This document shows positions 46,136 through 55,934 of a stretch of 59,356 nucleotides of DNA, piece after piece. The notes below the pieces were generated by a model that had not been told where the DNA came from, did no database searches, and saw only the letters and a list, made by a program, of their open reading frames with translations. The position numbers and the translations under genes were made by a program. Source of the DNA: Hortaea werneckii (lineage: Eukaryota; Ascomycota; Dothideomycetes; Mycosphaerellales; Teratosphaeriaceae); NCBI GenBank assembly GCA_037044905.1, contig JBAOKB010000084.1, positions 1 through 59,356 of the forward strand. Reading direction: 5' to 3'. The stretch's first letter is position 1. Each line of letters opens with the position of its first letter.

Positions 46136-47308
46136 ATGTCCCTCAGACGGTCTGCAAGAGTACAAGCTCACCCTAAGATAGAGCCACCCAATGGCCAACC
46201 AGCTGGGGCTGCAGCGCCGCCAAAGAAGCGAGCAAGAAAATCAAAGGCGACGGAAGATGCGGCAACGGATGCAATAGCACAAGAAGACTCAACGCACGAT
46301 GGTGCAACTGTTTCAATGGCACCTCCACCGGCTACACCGAACAAACGAAGGAAGGTGGCAAACTCACCCACCAAGCCACCGCCTATCACACCGACGCCTT
46401 CCGCCATTGGATTGATGACAAGCAACAGCGTCGTCAGACCCGGATACAGCACTGGAGACATCGATGATGCTACGCCACCACCAGAGAACAGACGAGCTGA
46501 ACCTCACCACACGAACGCGGCTCTCATTACACCAGGCGGGACTCAGGTGCAGCACATCAACGAAGACACAACAACGACGACCCCTTCCCGCCCATCCACA
46601 GGCCCAAACATGACCTCAGGCAGTCTACTAGAACAAGCTTGCACGCACCTCTCCCAAACCGACCCCAACCTCGGAAAAGTCATCGCGAAGCACCACTGCC
46701 GGATATTTAGCCCGGAAGGCCTATCCGAGACGATCGATCCCTTCCGCTCCCTGGCGTCAGGCATCATGGCCCAGCAAGTCTCCGGCGCCGCCGCGAAGAG
46801 CATCAAGAACAAATTCATCGCGCTATTCCCGCCGGAAGCCTGTCCGACGGGCTTCCCACCGCCGAAGCTGGTGGCGGAGACGCCTCTCCCGCGACTGCGG
46901 GAGGCTGGGTTAAGTCAGCGGAAAGCCGAGTATATCCAAGGACTGGCCCAGAAGTTCGATGCGGGTGAGTTGACGGTGGGTATGCTGATGAACGGGTCGG
47001 ATGAGGAGGTGATGGAGAAGCTGGTCGCGGTTCGGGGGCTCGGGGTCTGGTCGGTGGAGATGTTCATGTGCTTCGGGCTCAAGCGGATGGATGTGTTCTC
47101 GACTGGGGATCTGGGCGTTCAGAGGGGGATGGCGGCGTATAAGGGCCGGGATGTGGGGAAGCTGAAGGCGAAGGGAGGGAAGTGGAAGTATATGAGCGAG
47201 AAGGAAATGCTGGAGACGGCTGAGCCGTTTCGTCCTTGGCGGAGTCTGTTTATGTGGTATATGTGGAGGGTTGAAGATGTTGATGTTGATGCGATGGCGA
47301 CGGGGTAG
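46136..47308 (+). CDS. MAG1: DNA-3-methyladenine glycosylase, AlkA/Mag1 type
   Basis: Intronless, 390 aa. An N-terminal basic, disordered region (1-160) contains two nuclear-signal-like clusters (PPKKRARKSK and NKRRK). The HhH-GPD fold follows (about 165-375) with DPFRSLASGIMAQQVSGAAAKSI. The helix-hairpin-helix is VAVRGLGVWSVEMFMCF (about 298-312) and the catalytic Asp is D325 in FSTGDLGVQRG. Such enzymes remove 3-methyladenine and other alkylated bases, starting base-excision repair. RPWRSLFMWYMWR is the usual C-terminal helix. I start at the first ATG (MSLRRSARVQ); a non-ATG extension is open upstream. Confidence 0.93.
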   Translation: MSLRRSARVQAHPKIEPPNGQPAGAAAPPKKRARKSKATEDAATDAIAQEDSTHDGATVSMAPPPATPNKRRKVANSPTKPPPITPTPSAIGLMTSNSVVRPGYSTGDIDDATPPPENRRAEPHHTNAALITPGGTQVQHINEDTTTTTPSRPSTGPNMTSGSLLEQACTHLSQTDPNLGKVIAKHHCRIFSPEGLSETIDPFRSLASGIMAQQVSGAAAKSIKNKFIALFPPEACPTGFPPPKLVAETPLPRLREAGLSQRKAEYIQGLAQKFDAGELTVGMLMNGSDEEVMEKLVAVRGLGVWSVEMFMCFGLKRMDVFSTGDLGVQRGMAAYKGRDVGKLKAKGGKWKYMSEKEMLETAEPFRPWRSLFMWYMWRVEDVDVDAMATG

Positions 47309-48006
47309 GAGTTCTTTTGCTGGGAAATTATGCATGTAGCAAACGCTATATGTCGAATGCTCCTGTGATCAGCGTTCATGGGTTTGGGTCCACGAAATTT
47401 CGACATATGAAACTGTCTATTTACAGGTTCTACGATAAGATGACGTGCAATGCTGGAGTGCGCTTAATGAGACGTACAGGCGCTCTACATAGTCTAGCTC
47501 AATGTTTGATTGGCGGTGGCAGTTGACGACAACCGGTTTCTAAGTTTGAGGAACAGACCTTGATGCTCATATGCGCTAAAGTATGCAGAAGAAGAGTTGT
47601 TCATCATCAGACCTGGGACGTGGCTTTGGCATGACAGAGCCTGCATTGGAAGAATCTTGTCTCTCCCTTGGGGACGCGACACTCTCCTTCATCCCGAGTG
47701 CCGTCGCTCGGAAGCTTGTCGCATTTAGGGAGAGCGGACTGCCTCGAGTATAATGTCGACTGCTTGTCGGCATGAGAGTGGATAGCTTGTCTAATAGATA
47801 GCTGCAAGACCCGCATCCGCCACGTTTGCACGTGCATCTGGCCGAGGGCAAAGTGCAGTGTGCGGTGCACAGCTGTGCATCACGGGGGTCCTGCATGTAG
47901 ACGCAACCAACTCTCGGTTTCGAGGCCTTGTCTAGTTCTACAGCAGGTCAGGTCGAGTAGACTGCGAGAATCAGAGTTGGCTGAGAGGCACCGTGCCGCA
48001 TTCAAT
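47309..48006. other. Convergent intergenic region, 0.7 kb
   Basis: It lies between the 3' ends of MAG1 and the small membrane protein gene. No gene seen. Confidence 0.5.
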
Positions 48007-48483
48007 TCAATCGTCTCCAGAGTTGGTCCTCTTGCCCATCTTCTCCTTCAAAGCCCTCAACCTCTCCTCCTCATCACTCTTGCCGCTTGTAACCTGCTCC
48101 TGATTTCCTGCTTCTTTCGCCTTTGATCCGAGTAGCTGCCTTCTCGCCTCTCCAGCAAGCTCCGTAACCGTATTACCGCCCTTCTCTAACCGTTCAGCTC
48201 TACCGTGTCGTCTTCTTTGCTCATTATACAAATCCAGCCCCTGTCCGCCGCTGTCCGCATCCCTATGTCTCTGCGCGTTCTCCTTGGCGGCTCTTATGCT
48301 GGTGCGCGCGTACACGAACAAAATGCATGCCATGGTGAATGCTGCTACTGGAGCAACAATCGTCCGGCTATTGATCCGACGTGGGAATGGCTTTGTTGGC
48401 GATGGCGGTGGTCCAGGCCTGCTGGGGACTGAAGCCTCCGTTGTCCCTGCCGGTCCCTTTGGCTGTGAGAGACGAGCGCCCAT
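48007..48483 (-). CDS. Small single-TM protein, unrecognised
   Basis: Intronless, 158 aa. A Pro/Ser/Arg-rich N-terminus (1-42) is followed by one hydrophobic segment (about 43-62, TIVAPVAAFTMACILFVYA), then a highly charged, helical C-terminus with Arg/Glu-rich stretches (RRRHGRAERLEKGGNTV, EERLRALKEKMGKR). The layout suggests a tail-exposed membrane protein, possibly of mitochondria or ER, but I know no named family. The single continuous frame, good ATG context and the typical membrane segment support a real gene. Confidence 0.7.
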   Translation of the reverse strand: MGARLSQPKGPAGTTEASVPSRPGPPPSPTKPFPRRINSRTIVAPVAAFTMACILFVYARTSIRAAKENAQRHRDADSGGQGLDLYNEQRRRHGRAERLEKGGNTVTELAGEARRQLLGSKAKEAGNQEQVTSGKSDEEERLRALKEKMGKRTNSGDD

Positions 48484-49010
48484 TGCGATGCCTTCCGTTC
48501 GTGATACTCGTGTGGTGATTTAAGCTGTCGTGTAGCTAGGAGCAGCTACGATGATAAGATGCCCCGGGCTATTTTAGTGCCGTGTTACACCGCTCAATTC
48601 GTGCTCTCGAATAGGATCGCGATTAGGACAACCTCTTGGGGAGTTGATGAGGTTAATGCGTTGCGGACACGAGAAGATGTCACGAATGTGTAGACAGACG
48701 GTGATGACGCAGTTGGGCAGGGATCATCGGCTGATCCACGCTTTCCGATGGATATCATAGTACATACTGTATCCATCCATTTACATGTAGGAGGTACATC
48801 AATCGACATTATGAGTTCATCTCTTCGTTTTTGCTGTCTTCGGTCTTGGCTAATGCTCAGCTCTATCCCAAGAGTTTTTTGCGAATACTTTGAGGGGACT
48901 GTAGCTACACCACCTTAGGCTCTGCAATAGTCATAATCCACGGAGCATTGTCAATTTGGAGATGAAACTCCTTGTCTTCCCAAGCATATGCCCAATAAAA
49001 AAAAATTTCC
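48484..49010. other. Intergenic region
   Basis: 527 bp. An A-rich stretch (AATAAAAAAAAA) at about 48994-49005 flanks the 3' end of the next gene. No gene seen. Confidence 0.5.
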
Positions 49011-49751
49011 TCAAACCGACTGTGGTGGCGTCAATGCAAAAGCACCCATCACAACTGATTTCTCTTTTCCAAGCCGATTCAACCAATCGCCTCGCACTTC
49101 AGACCATCTGTCGTCGCCAGTCGAGCTCTCCTGGTAATCCACATACTGCTCGGGGAAAGCTCCAGGCATGACGATGCGATGACCGTCCGAACTCTCCCCT
49201 GAATAATGATCCTTCAACACAATACAATGCCCTGTTCCATCTGGGCGCTGATACCATATAGCAATCTCCTCGACACCCCATTCGACACAAAGCTCTGTCG
49301 CCTTGCGACGTTTCTGCGCAGCGTACTTTTTCGCCAGCTCGGTCGATGCAAGTGCCCAAGAGTCGTACCGGAATTCACGCCCTGTCAATCTCAAGATCTT
49401 CAGCATAGTACTCTCATAAATACCCCTTGGTGTCTGCTCAGCTTGGAACGTAGCCTGAATCTGAGGGTTGAGCTCATTGACACTTTTGAGGCCCATGAGG
49501 TACGCCAGCGTGACTAGTACACAATTGTTTCTGATGCCATCAGGATTGAGACTTGAAAACTTCGGTGCACCGTATTCCTGCACATCTCGGGCAAAGAGCT
49601 TTGCGTGGGCGGCTGCTGACTGCTCGGCTGCGGTCGTGGGGGGCGCAATGGCTCCGACTGTTGTTGTATTTGTCGTCGCTGATGCCGGCTGATACAACCT
49701 GTTGAGCATCTGCGTTCCGACGTGCACGCCGGCAGTAGTGACATGGTTCAT
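49011..49751 (-). CDS. Candidate papain-fold (Tox-PL-like) protein
   Basis: Intronless, 246 aa from the ATG at 49751. The first 70 residues are Thr/Ala-rich and disordered, with no signal peptide. From residue 70 the sequence shows a possible Cys-His-Asp/Gln arrangement: NNCVLVTLAYLMGL (Cys at the start of a helix), GTGHCIVLKDHY (His before a strand) and QYVDYQ (Asp/Gln). This order and context resemble papain-like fold enzymes, including the Tox-PL glutamine-deamidase/protease group of polymorphic toxins. Seen: the motifs. Inferred: the fold and catalysis. It could equally be an uncharacterised fungal family. An upstream in-frame stretch to 49985 has no ATG start. Confidence 0.6.
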   Translation of the reverse strand: MNHVTTAGVHVGTQMLNRLYQPASATTNTTTVGAIAPPTTAAEQSAAAHAKLFARDVQEYGAPKFSSLNPDGIRNNCVLVTLAYLMGLKSVNELNPQIQATFQAEQTPRGIYESTMLKILRLTGREFRYDSWALASTELAKKYAAQKRRKATELCVEWGVEEIAIWYQRPDGTGHCIVLKDHYSGESSDGHRIVMPGAFPEQYVDYQESSTGDDRWSEVRGDWLNRLGKEKSVVMGAFALTPPQSV

Positions 49752-50118
49752 AGTGAGACCAGATCTGGCTTGGGATGGGATACTTTTCTTCGAGGAGACT
49801 TGCACTGAGTGAGGTTCGAAGAGAAACAATTGCGGTTCTCGTGGGTCATTTTGTAAACGCGAAATCCCTGCATGCGCAACATCCGTTGCTGACTGGAGCT
49901 GAGAAGAGCTGCATATACATAGTAATAAGCCAAGATGACAAATGCATATTTGGCGGAGCTCAAGCAAAGCCGCATCGCTGACCACGCTCGGCTGAACTTA
50001 GCTAGGCACAGAGGAAGAGAAGAGATAGATACTGAATGACAATTGATGCAGCTAGCTACGTGAGACTATGCAAACAGGAGGGACGGAAGAGAGCGCACCC
50101 GAGAGCCAATCTCACCAC
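49752..50118. other. Intergenic region
   Basis: Promoter of the papain-fold candidate and 3' flank of the R3H gene, both on the - strand. A donor-like GTAAGT overlaps the R3H stop codon (see findings). Confidence 0.45.
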
Positions 50119-52665
50119 TTACTGCCGCTGACTGCCCACACCGTTCACTCCAAAGTCTCCGCCCAGTGGAGGCATGGAGCCGAAGCTTATTTGCCCGCTA
50201 GATGCACGCGTTGGGAGAGCGGCTTGATACGATGGCTGACGCTGCATCTGGGAAAATTTGCCCGCATCGAAAGGCTCAGCAGAGGGTGGCGGCTTCGCTG
50301 GTAGCGAGGCAGGTGTGCCCCATTTGGAAATACTGCTGTTCTGGTTCACATTCGTCGTAGTGGGTGATGGCGTTGAAAGCTGCTGCTGTTGCAGAACAGG
50401 CCTTTGCGGAGTGGTGCTAGGTTTTGGCGGGAGTGGTACATTCGGCGACGGTTGACGTGGGAAGACTGGCTGCGGAAGCGGATGCATCATTGGCTGTGAT
50501 AGTCCTTGAGTTGAGGATGAGCCAGATGTCTGTCGAGGCGAGCCATATACCGGACCTTGCATGGGGGCAGAAGCCTGGCGTAAATGCTGACCCGCATAGC
50601 TAGAGCCGAAGCTTTGCTGATTCGTCGCGCTAATATGAGGCGGGACATGTTGAGGCTCTTCTACCTGCTCGCCCTGTTGGCCTGGTACGAATGTCTGGCT
50701 CTGCGGGTCGAAATGCTTGCCTTTGTAGCTGCCTGGTAAAGGATGCTCGAGCTTGCTTGGGGGTCTACCCAACGCCTGGCTAGGGAGCTGTCCGTACTGG
50801 TAATTTTGGTTACCCTGGTTTCCCGCTGACGACTGCGGGCGGTACTGATTGCCAGGAAAGTATGCACTGCTTGGCGGGTTACCCTGTCCATTAGATGTTG
50901 GATAACCCTGCGACGTCCAAGCCTGGTGTCCGCCGTAGTACTGCTGCTGATATGGCGAAGCATTGGAAGCCTGCGTTGACTGCGCCGGTGGCTGGAATGA
51001 CATTGCTTGTTGAAAGTTGGCTGCAAGGTCAAACCCATGCTGCGGCTGCTGAGACCAAGAAGATTGGTTTGTGCCGCCGCCGGCTGGAAACCCTTGAGCA
51101 GCCCACGGTATGCCAGAAGCCATTTGTGCGGCGTAGGGTGAAAACCCCTGGGGTGCTACTGACTGATGAAACGCTACTGGAGTTGCTGATTGCTGTCCCT
51201 GAGCTGAGTCCATGAAGGGGGGAAACCCGTATGATGACGCGTTGAGGCTATGAGCATTGTATGGTGGCGTGTAGTATGCGCTATAGGCAGACCTGGCCTC
51301 GAAGCCGTCCTCGCTATTCGAGCGTTGCTTCTTCTTCGATTTCTTGCCAGTCACTGAGCTTGACCGCGAATCATTCTTTGGTCGTGAGTCCTCGGGGGAT
51401 TCAGTAGGCTTTGCAGATCCCATGATACGGAGCCGGGCAGCCTCGTATCGGGCCTCTCGTTCCTCGCGCGTCGCGGGTGGCTTCGGCTTCTTATCATCTT
51501 CGCTCCCATCTTCAGAGCCCGACTTCGAGGGCACATTGGATCCGTTCGCCAAGACAGGGCCGGCATCTATGCCTCGTCGCAGAATTTTCATCTGTGGAGC
51601 GGGCGGAGGCGGCGTACTCGCGGCTGTTGACGGTGTTGTAATTCCCGTCAAAGGGGGTGGGATGCGACAATTAGGTGTCTTGTATAGACGCACAGCTGAA
51701 GCAGAGTCGTCGACTATATGGCCTAGCAGGTAATAGTCGGCTATCTTGTGAGCAAGCATGCGATGGTACGCATTGCACTGTGGCAGGTTTAGTGAAGCTT
51801 CTTTTGGGTCTTTCACAAAATCGTAAATGTCTTGCTCAAGCTTCAGTACCCAAATGCGATCTCTGGGGCTTTCCAATGCCTCTAGAAGCTTGGGGTCTGG
51901 TTGAACGTCGACCGGAGATTGTTGTTCCGGATCTGTTCTGGAGTTTGGAACTGCGCCCATACCTGGACCCTGGGGAGGTACATAAAGCACGCCCTTCTGA
52001 GGAAGCGACGGTTGTCGAAAGCCTTGGGGTGTCATCGACCGGCGCTGAGGGTCCATGGATGATATTTCCCGAAGCTGGTCGTGGAATGCTCGTGCATCAT
52101 CAGAGCTCATGCGAGGTGCTGGCAGGCTAGAGTTCGGCGGAGAAAAGATTTCTTCGTCATCAGCCGCCTTGGCGCTGGCACTGTCATCGGGGCGTAAAGA
52201 CTCTTTCTCATCCAACGCAAAGGTTGTGCCAGATGCCACGCTCTTGCCGTCGAGACTCGGAGGTTTAGCAGATCCACTGTCAGAGGAGACCTGTGTGTTC
52301 GAGTCCTCCGACATGGCAGGTGCAAGCAAGCCACTGGCGGCAGCTGTGCCTGATGATTGACGAGATACTCCGTCAACGCTCTGGACACGCACTTGTAGGC
52401 CTTTTGATTGATCCGAGTCTGACGCGAGAGTGAAAGGAGTGACGCCCTGTACGTCGTTACGAGGTGCAGATGTTATCTGGTCTCTTTGATTTCCAGACGA
52501 TGTTTGTTGAGTTGACTTTTGTGTGCCATTGGGGGGCTGAGATCCTGCTGCTGCGATCTGTTGATCGTTAGCACGGCTGTGCTGCACGATATGCCAGAGT
52601 TCTGGTGTCCTTACTTTCGCAAAAGATGGCCGCTGGGCTCTTACGCCAGAAGACCCTGATGCCAT
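50119..52665 (-). CDS. R3H and SUZ domain RNA-binding protein
   Basis: Intronless, 848 aa. A disordered Ser/Gln-rich N-terminus (1-260) precedes an R3H domain at about 268-332 (DRIWVLKLEQDIYDFV, CNAYHRMLAHKIADYYLLGH, SAVRLYKT). A SUZ-type region follows at about 355-425 (MKILRRGID, then a basic/acidic stretch including TREEREARYEAARLRIMG). The last 420 residues are Gln/Pro/Tyr/Ser-rich (YQQQYYGG, PPPKP). R3H-SUZ proteins bind RNA and act in post-transcriptional control or granules; Gln/Tyr-rich tails of this kind often support condensates. ATG 52665 (MASGSSG) is the first ATG of the frame; the 63 bp upstream are open but lack one. Confidence 0.9.
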   Translation of the reverse strand: MASGSSGVRAQRPSFAKVRTPELWHIVQHSRANDQQIAAAGSQPPNGTQKSTQQTSSGNQRDQITSAPRNDVQGVTPFTLASDSDQSKGLQVRVQSVDGVSRQSSGTAAASGLLAPAMSEDSNTQVSSDSGSAKPPSLDGKSVASGTTFALDEKESLRPDDSASAKAADDEEIFSPPNSSLPAPRMSSDDARAFHDQLREISSMDPQRRSMTPQGFRQPSLPQKGVLYVPPQGPGMGAVPNSRTDPEQQSPVDVQPDPKLLEALESPRDRIWVLKLEQDIYDFVKDPKEASLNLPQCNAYHRMLAHKIADYYLLGHIVDDSASAVRLYKTPNCRIPPPLTGITTPSTAASTPPPPAPQMKILRRGIDAGPVLANGSNVPSKSGSEDGSEDDKKPKPPATREEREARYEAARLRIMGSAKPTESPEDSRPKNDSRSSSVTGKKSKKKQRSNSEDGFEARSAYSAYYTPPYNAHSLNASSYGFPPFMDSAQGQQSATPVAFHQSVAPQGFSPYAAQMASGIPWAAQGFPAGGGTNQSSWSQQPQHGFDLAANFQQAMSFQPPAQSTQASNASPYQQQYYGGHQAWTSQGYPTSNGQGNPPSSAYFPGNQYRPQSSAGNQGNQNYQYGQLPSQALGRPPSKLEHPLPGSYKGKHFDPQSQTFVPGQQGEQVEEPQHVPPHISATNQQSFGSSYAGQHLRQASAPMQGPVYGSPRQTSGSSSTQGLSQPMMHPLPQPVFPRQPSPNVPLPPKPSTTPQRPVLQQQQLSTPSPTTTNVNQNSSISKWGTPASLPAKPPPSAEPFDAGKFSQMQRQPSYQAALPTRASSGQISFGSMPPLGGDFGVNGVGSQRQ

Positions 52666-55094
52666 GATGCCCAATGGCAGATGTGATTGTTGGGACAGTC
52701 TGCTTCGGAAAAAGATAAGGAGTGACAAGGACCGAGAGCCGCTGTTTCCTGAGTCCGGCGCGCTGAATGCTGCCGTGCGGTGAGTGAATTAACTGACTGA
52801 AAGTCTACCGAAAAGATCTCAAGAAACTGGCGGCTCAAGGAAAATAGTCAACTCCGTGGCCAAGGATCTGGACATCGTGCAGAGTGCACATTGGAGCCGT
52901 TCGCACTGTGCCTGAAATTCGCGGGTCGGTGAGGGCAGTCGAATTGAGGATGAGGCGGGTTATGGGCGTCCCGGCTCTTTTCTTGCTGTCGGGGCGCGCA
53001 ATTCGTACGCTATGTCGGCGGATGCGGAATGTTGCTCGTGCTTCTCCTGCACGACTTCTCCCACCAGCGCTGGTTGTGCTGGCGATGTGGTGGTGGATGT
53101 CAATTGACGTGGGCTGCGAAAGACAAGAACAAGGTGCGGGGCGGCAGCGCCCGCTGCGGCTCTTGCCGACGGTCCACACAAGCGAACCAAGGCCAGGAAA
53201 GCCTCAGGAGCTCAGGTCCTCGCCATGTCTCAATCTTGCCCACCCATGGAACCAACCGGTGTTGCAACAGTGAATGGTCTCGCTATGCGGAGAAAGATCA
53301 GAAAAGGACTCGTCGCGAGGTCAACTTACTGCATGAAAGACTACTACGATTGTCCGCCCGAGACCATCGCTCTCCCCGCCTGTTTCATCAGTGAGAAACG
53401 CCCTCAGTCGTAGGCAATAGATCAACCATGTCTTGTCTCCCAATCTCACCCGCTGTCGTCACTCGGAGGGCCTTCATCTATCGCTCCTAGAAATAAGCAT
53501 GTACTTCTTGGACTTATTCTCACGCGGGATGAACTATCTGTGAGTCTGCGTGGTGTCGCAACTTGAGAGGAAGGCTACCTAGTCTCGGATGCTCGAGTTA
53601 GACCATACTGCCTTTCACACGTTGCGAACAACACCGTTGCTTAGGCTTCATCGTTTGCTTTAGCGGTTTCGGTGTATCATTTAGGCAAATCTCCCTTGGA
53701 AGAGACCATGCAATCAGAGAGCTATCTGCTATCGTCACCGAAGCTGAAGTTTGGTCGGCTCTCCACCGCAAAGGCCTCTCACGTCGCATATCTACACAGC
53801 GGCAATCCGTGTTGCAGTCATGCGGAGAACCAAGCTGCATACAAAGTAGTAAGATCCAGCCAATGCGAGCCTGAAGAAGAGAGAGAAGACCGAGGCAGAG
53901 AACCATGCTAGAGCTCTCTTCAAGTTTTTTGCCCGATCGGTCCCGACATACGTCCAGCGCAAGGACATCAGGGAGAAGGGAAGACCTAGACGCGTGACAG
54001 GAGATGCTGATGCGCGTGGACGAAACTAGATGTACCGGTGCAGCAGCCAAGCATTGCGGGGATCCCACTATTCCAGGTACAGCCGATATTGCCTGCACAT
54101 CCATCGGGCCATTGTCTGCATTTATCCTAGGTTCACAAGGCATCCTGATCGACTTTCTCAAGGGGTCAATGAGATGCAGCGCAGTTACGAGCATAGTGAG
54201 TAGGAACTCGTAAAGACCATATTTAAGACAAAATCCGTTCCGGGGCGGGCACAGTAAGGATGCAAGACTTCTTGAGGACAATAATGCAACAAGAGCAACA
54301 GCATCCACAAGTCCCAGCTTCCAGCTCGAACCGCTCGGTGTGTGAACCGCAATCAGAGCTCATGCCCCTCCATGTGCCGATCATACCAGAGGTCTTAAAT
54401 GCTTAGAAAAAAGGCCCCGCTTCGACATGGCTCATTCGACCGATGGGCTTCTCGAAGTCGCCGTACAACGTATGCCCCCTTGCGAGCATTTTTGGCTCTT
54501 GTGAGCGTGGCCTTCATGTGGATCCTCGTGCAGAGATCAGTACTCACATTACCTCTCGCGTACATGGTTCAAAGAATTCGAGGCACTCATTGGCGCGGAA
54601 ATTCCCTAACTTATGCATTTGACTTGAGCTTTCTATATACGAGTCTCCGTCCGAAAGGCAAAGTCCCACGCCAGACAAATGTAACGCCGTCAAGTGAGAC
54701 CAAGACATTACTGCGTACTCAGGTGGTACTTGCTCCTTGCACTTGAGCACGCTCTAACTTGGCCTGTCCTTGTTCGATGCAGCACTAATCCAGTAGCATG
54801 ATGCTACCAGGCAGCGCCACCTGCTCTGGGCAGGCAACTTACCGAGGAAGATGGCATATTGGGCATACACCATCTTTCAGCTCCTGTGTTGGAAGGAAAC
54901 CTACCGAGGCAGAGTGGGCATTTCGATACGCATAAATAAGAGACTGACGCCCTTCTATCTCGAATGAACAGCAGAGTAGCAAGCAATCTCTCTAGGAACC
55001 CACCTTTACCATACTATCGTTCGCTTATCGATCTCTCTTTTGCAGATCCAATCGTTCAACAAGGTTCTATAGACCACATCTAAATCAATTCACA
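52666..55094. other. Gene-poor interval, 2.4 kb
   Basis: Short frames only. A 62-codon ATG frame (53225-53413, +), a 236-codon non-ATG frame (54308-53598, -) and a 115-codon frame (54399-54746, +) show no domain. The - strand frame ending at 52835 has a protein-like tail but no traceable start. I annotate none. Confidence 0.45.
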
Positions 55095-55934
55095 ATGAAG
55101 TTCACCACTGCCCTCCTGAGCCTGGTCGCTTGCGTAGCAGCTGCTCCAGTCACCGAACTCATTGAACGTCAAATTGGAGCTGTGGGCACGACTGCAAACG
55201 AACTCAGCATTGGTAGTTGCCGGGATATCATCTTCATCTTTGCAAGGGGATCAACAGAGATCGGCAACCTGGTCAGTGGTTCTCTGAGTCAAAGATATCC
55301 CTTGCCTTATTTGTAGCTGACTCTTCACAGGGTGGGTCAGTCGGTCCTCCAACTTGTAACGGTCTGAAGCGAGAGTATGGCAGCTCTCGCGTCGCATGTC
55401 AAGGTGTTGGGGGTCCGTACGATGCGACCCTCGGGGCCAATCTATTGCCTGAGGGAACGACATCGGGTGCCTACAATGAAGCCATTAGGCTCTTCACTTT
55501 GGCCAACACCAAGTGTCCCGGGTCCACGGTCGTCGCGGGTGGTTACAGGCAAGTAGAAGTCTCCAACTTCCCTGCATTTACACAGCTGACGGCATGTATA
55601 GCCAAGGCGCTGCTGTGATGGTTGCATCCATCCGCCGTCTGTCGTCGACCATCCAAAACCAGATTGCTGGCGTTGTGCTTTACGGAAACACTCGCAATGC
55701 CCAAGAGAACGGCAAGATCCCGAACTTCCCTAACGACAAAGTCGAGACCATCTGCGCGCTTACGGATGGCGTTTGCTACGGCACACTTACGGTCACGGCA
55801 GGCCATCTATCTTATGGAGATGATGGTAAGTACTTGCTGCGTAACGCCCTCCTTTGGGTTCAAGGTGACCATGTTGACATATTGCAGTTGATGATGCCGT
55901 GGATTTCCTCTCTGATCGCATTGGAGATGCCTGA
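55095..55934 (+). CDS. Secreted cutinase
   Basis: Four exons: 55095-55271, 55331-55548, 55602-55825 and 55888-55934; 221 aa. The signal peptide is MKFTTALLSLVACVAAAP. The conserved RDIIFIFARGSTEIGNLG leads to the nucleophile motif GYSQG. The catalytic Asp is in TDGVCYGTL and the His in AGHLSYGDD, as in characterised fungal cutinases, including the Cys pairs (CQGVGGP, CALTDGVC). It hydrolyses cutin or other short polyesters outside the cell and aids plant-surface colonisation. The second intron starts GC (AG|GCAAGT) and interrupts the catalytic Ser codon. No accessory domain. The downstream frame to 56283 is non-coding in my model. Confidence 0.94.

Noticed and set aside
53225..53413. 62-codon ATG frame (MSQSCPPMEP..)
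   Set aside because: Short and unrecognised, with no promoter or conservation evidence visible; kept only as a candidate small gene.
53598..54308. 236-codon - strand frame
   Set aside because: The longest frame in the gap, but it starts with GTG, is Cys/Ser/Leu-rich without a domain, and has no homology I recognise.
54399..54746. 115-codon ATG frame with one hydrophobic segment
   Set aside because: No family, and the composition resembles random sequence.
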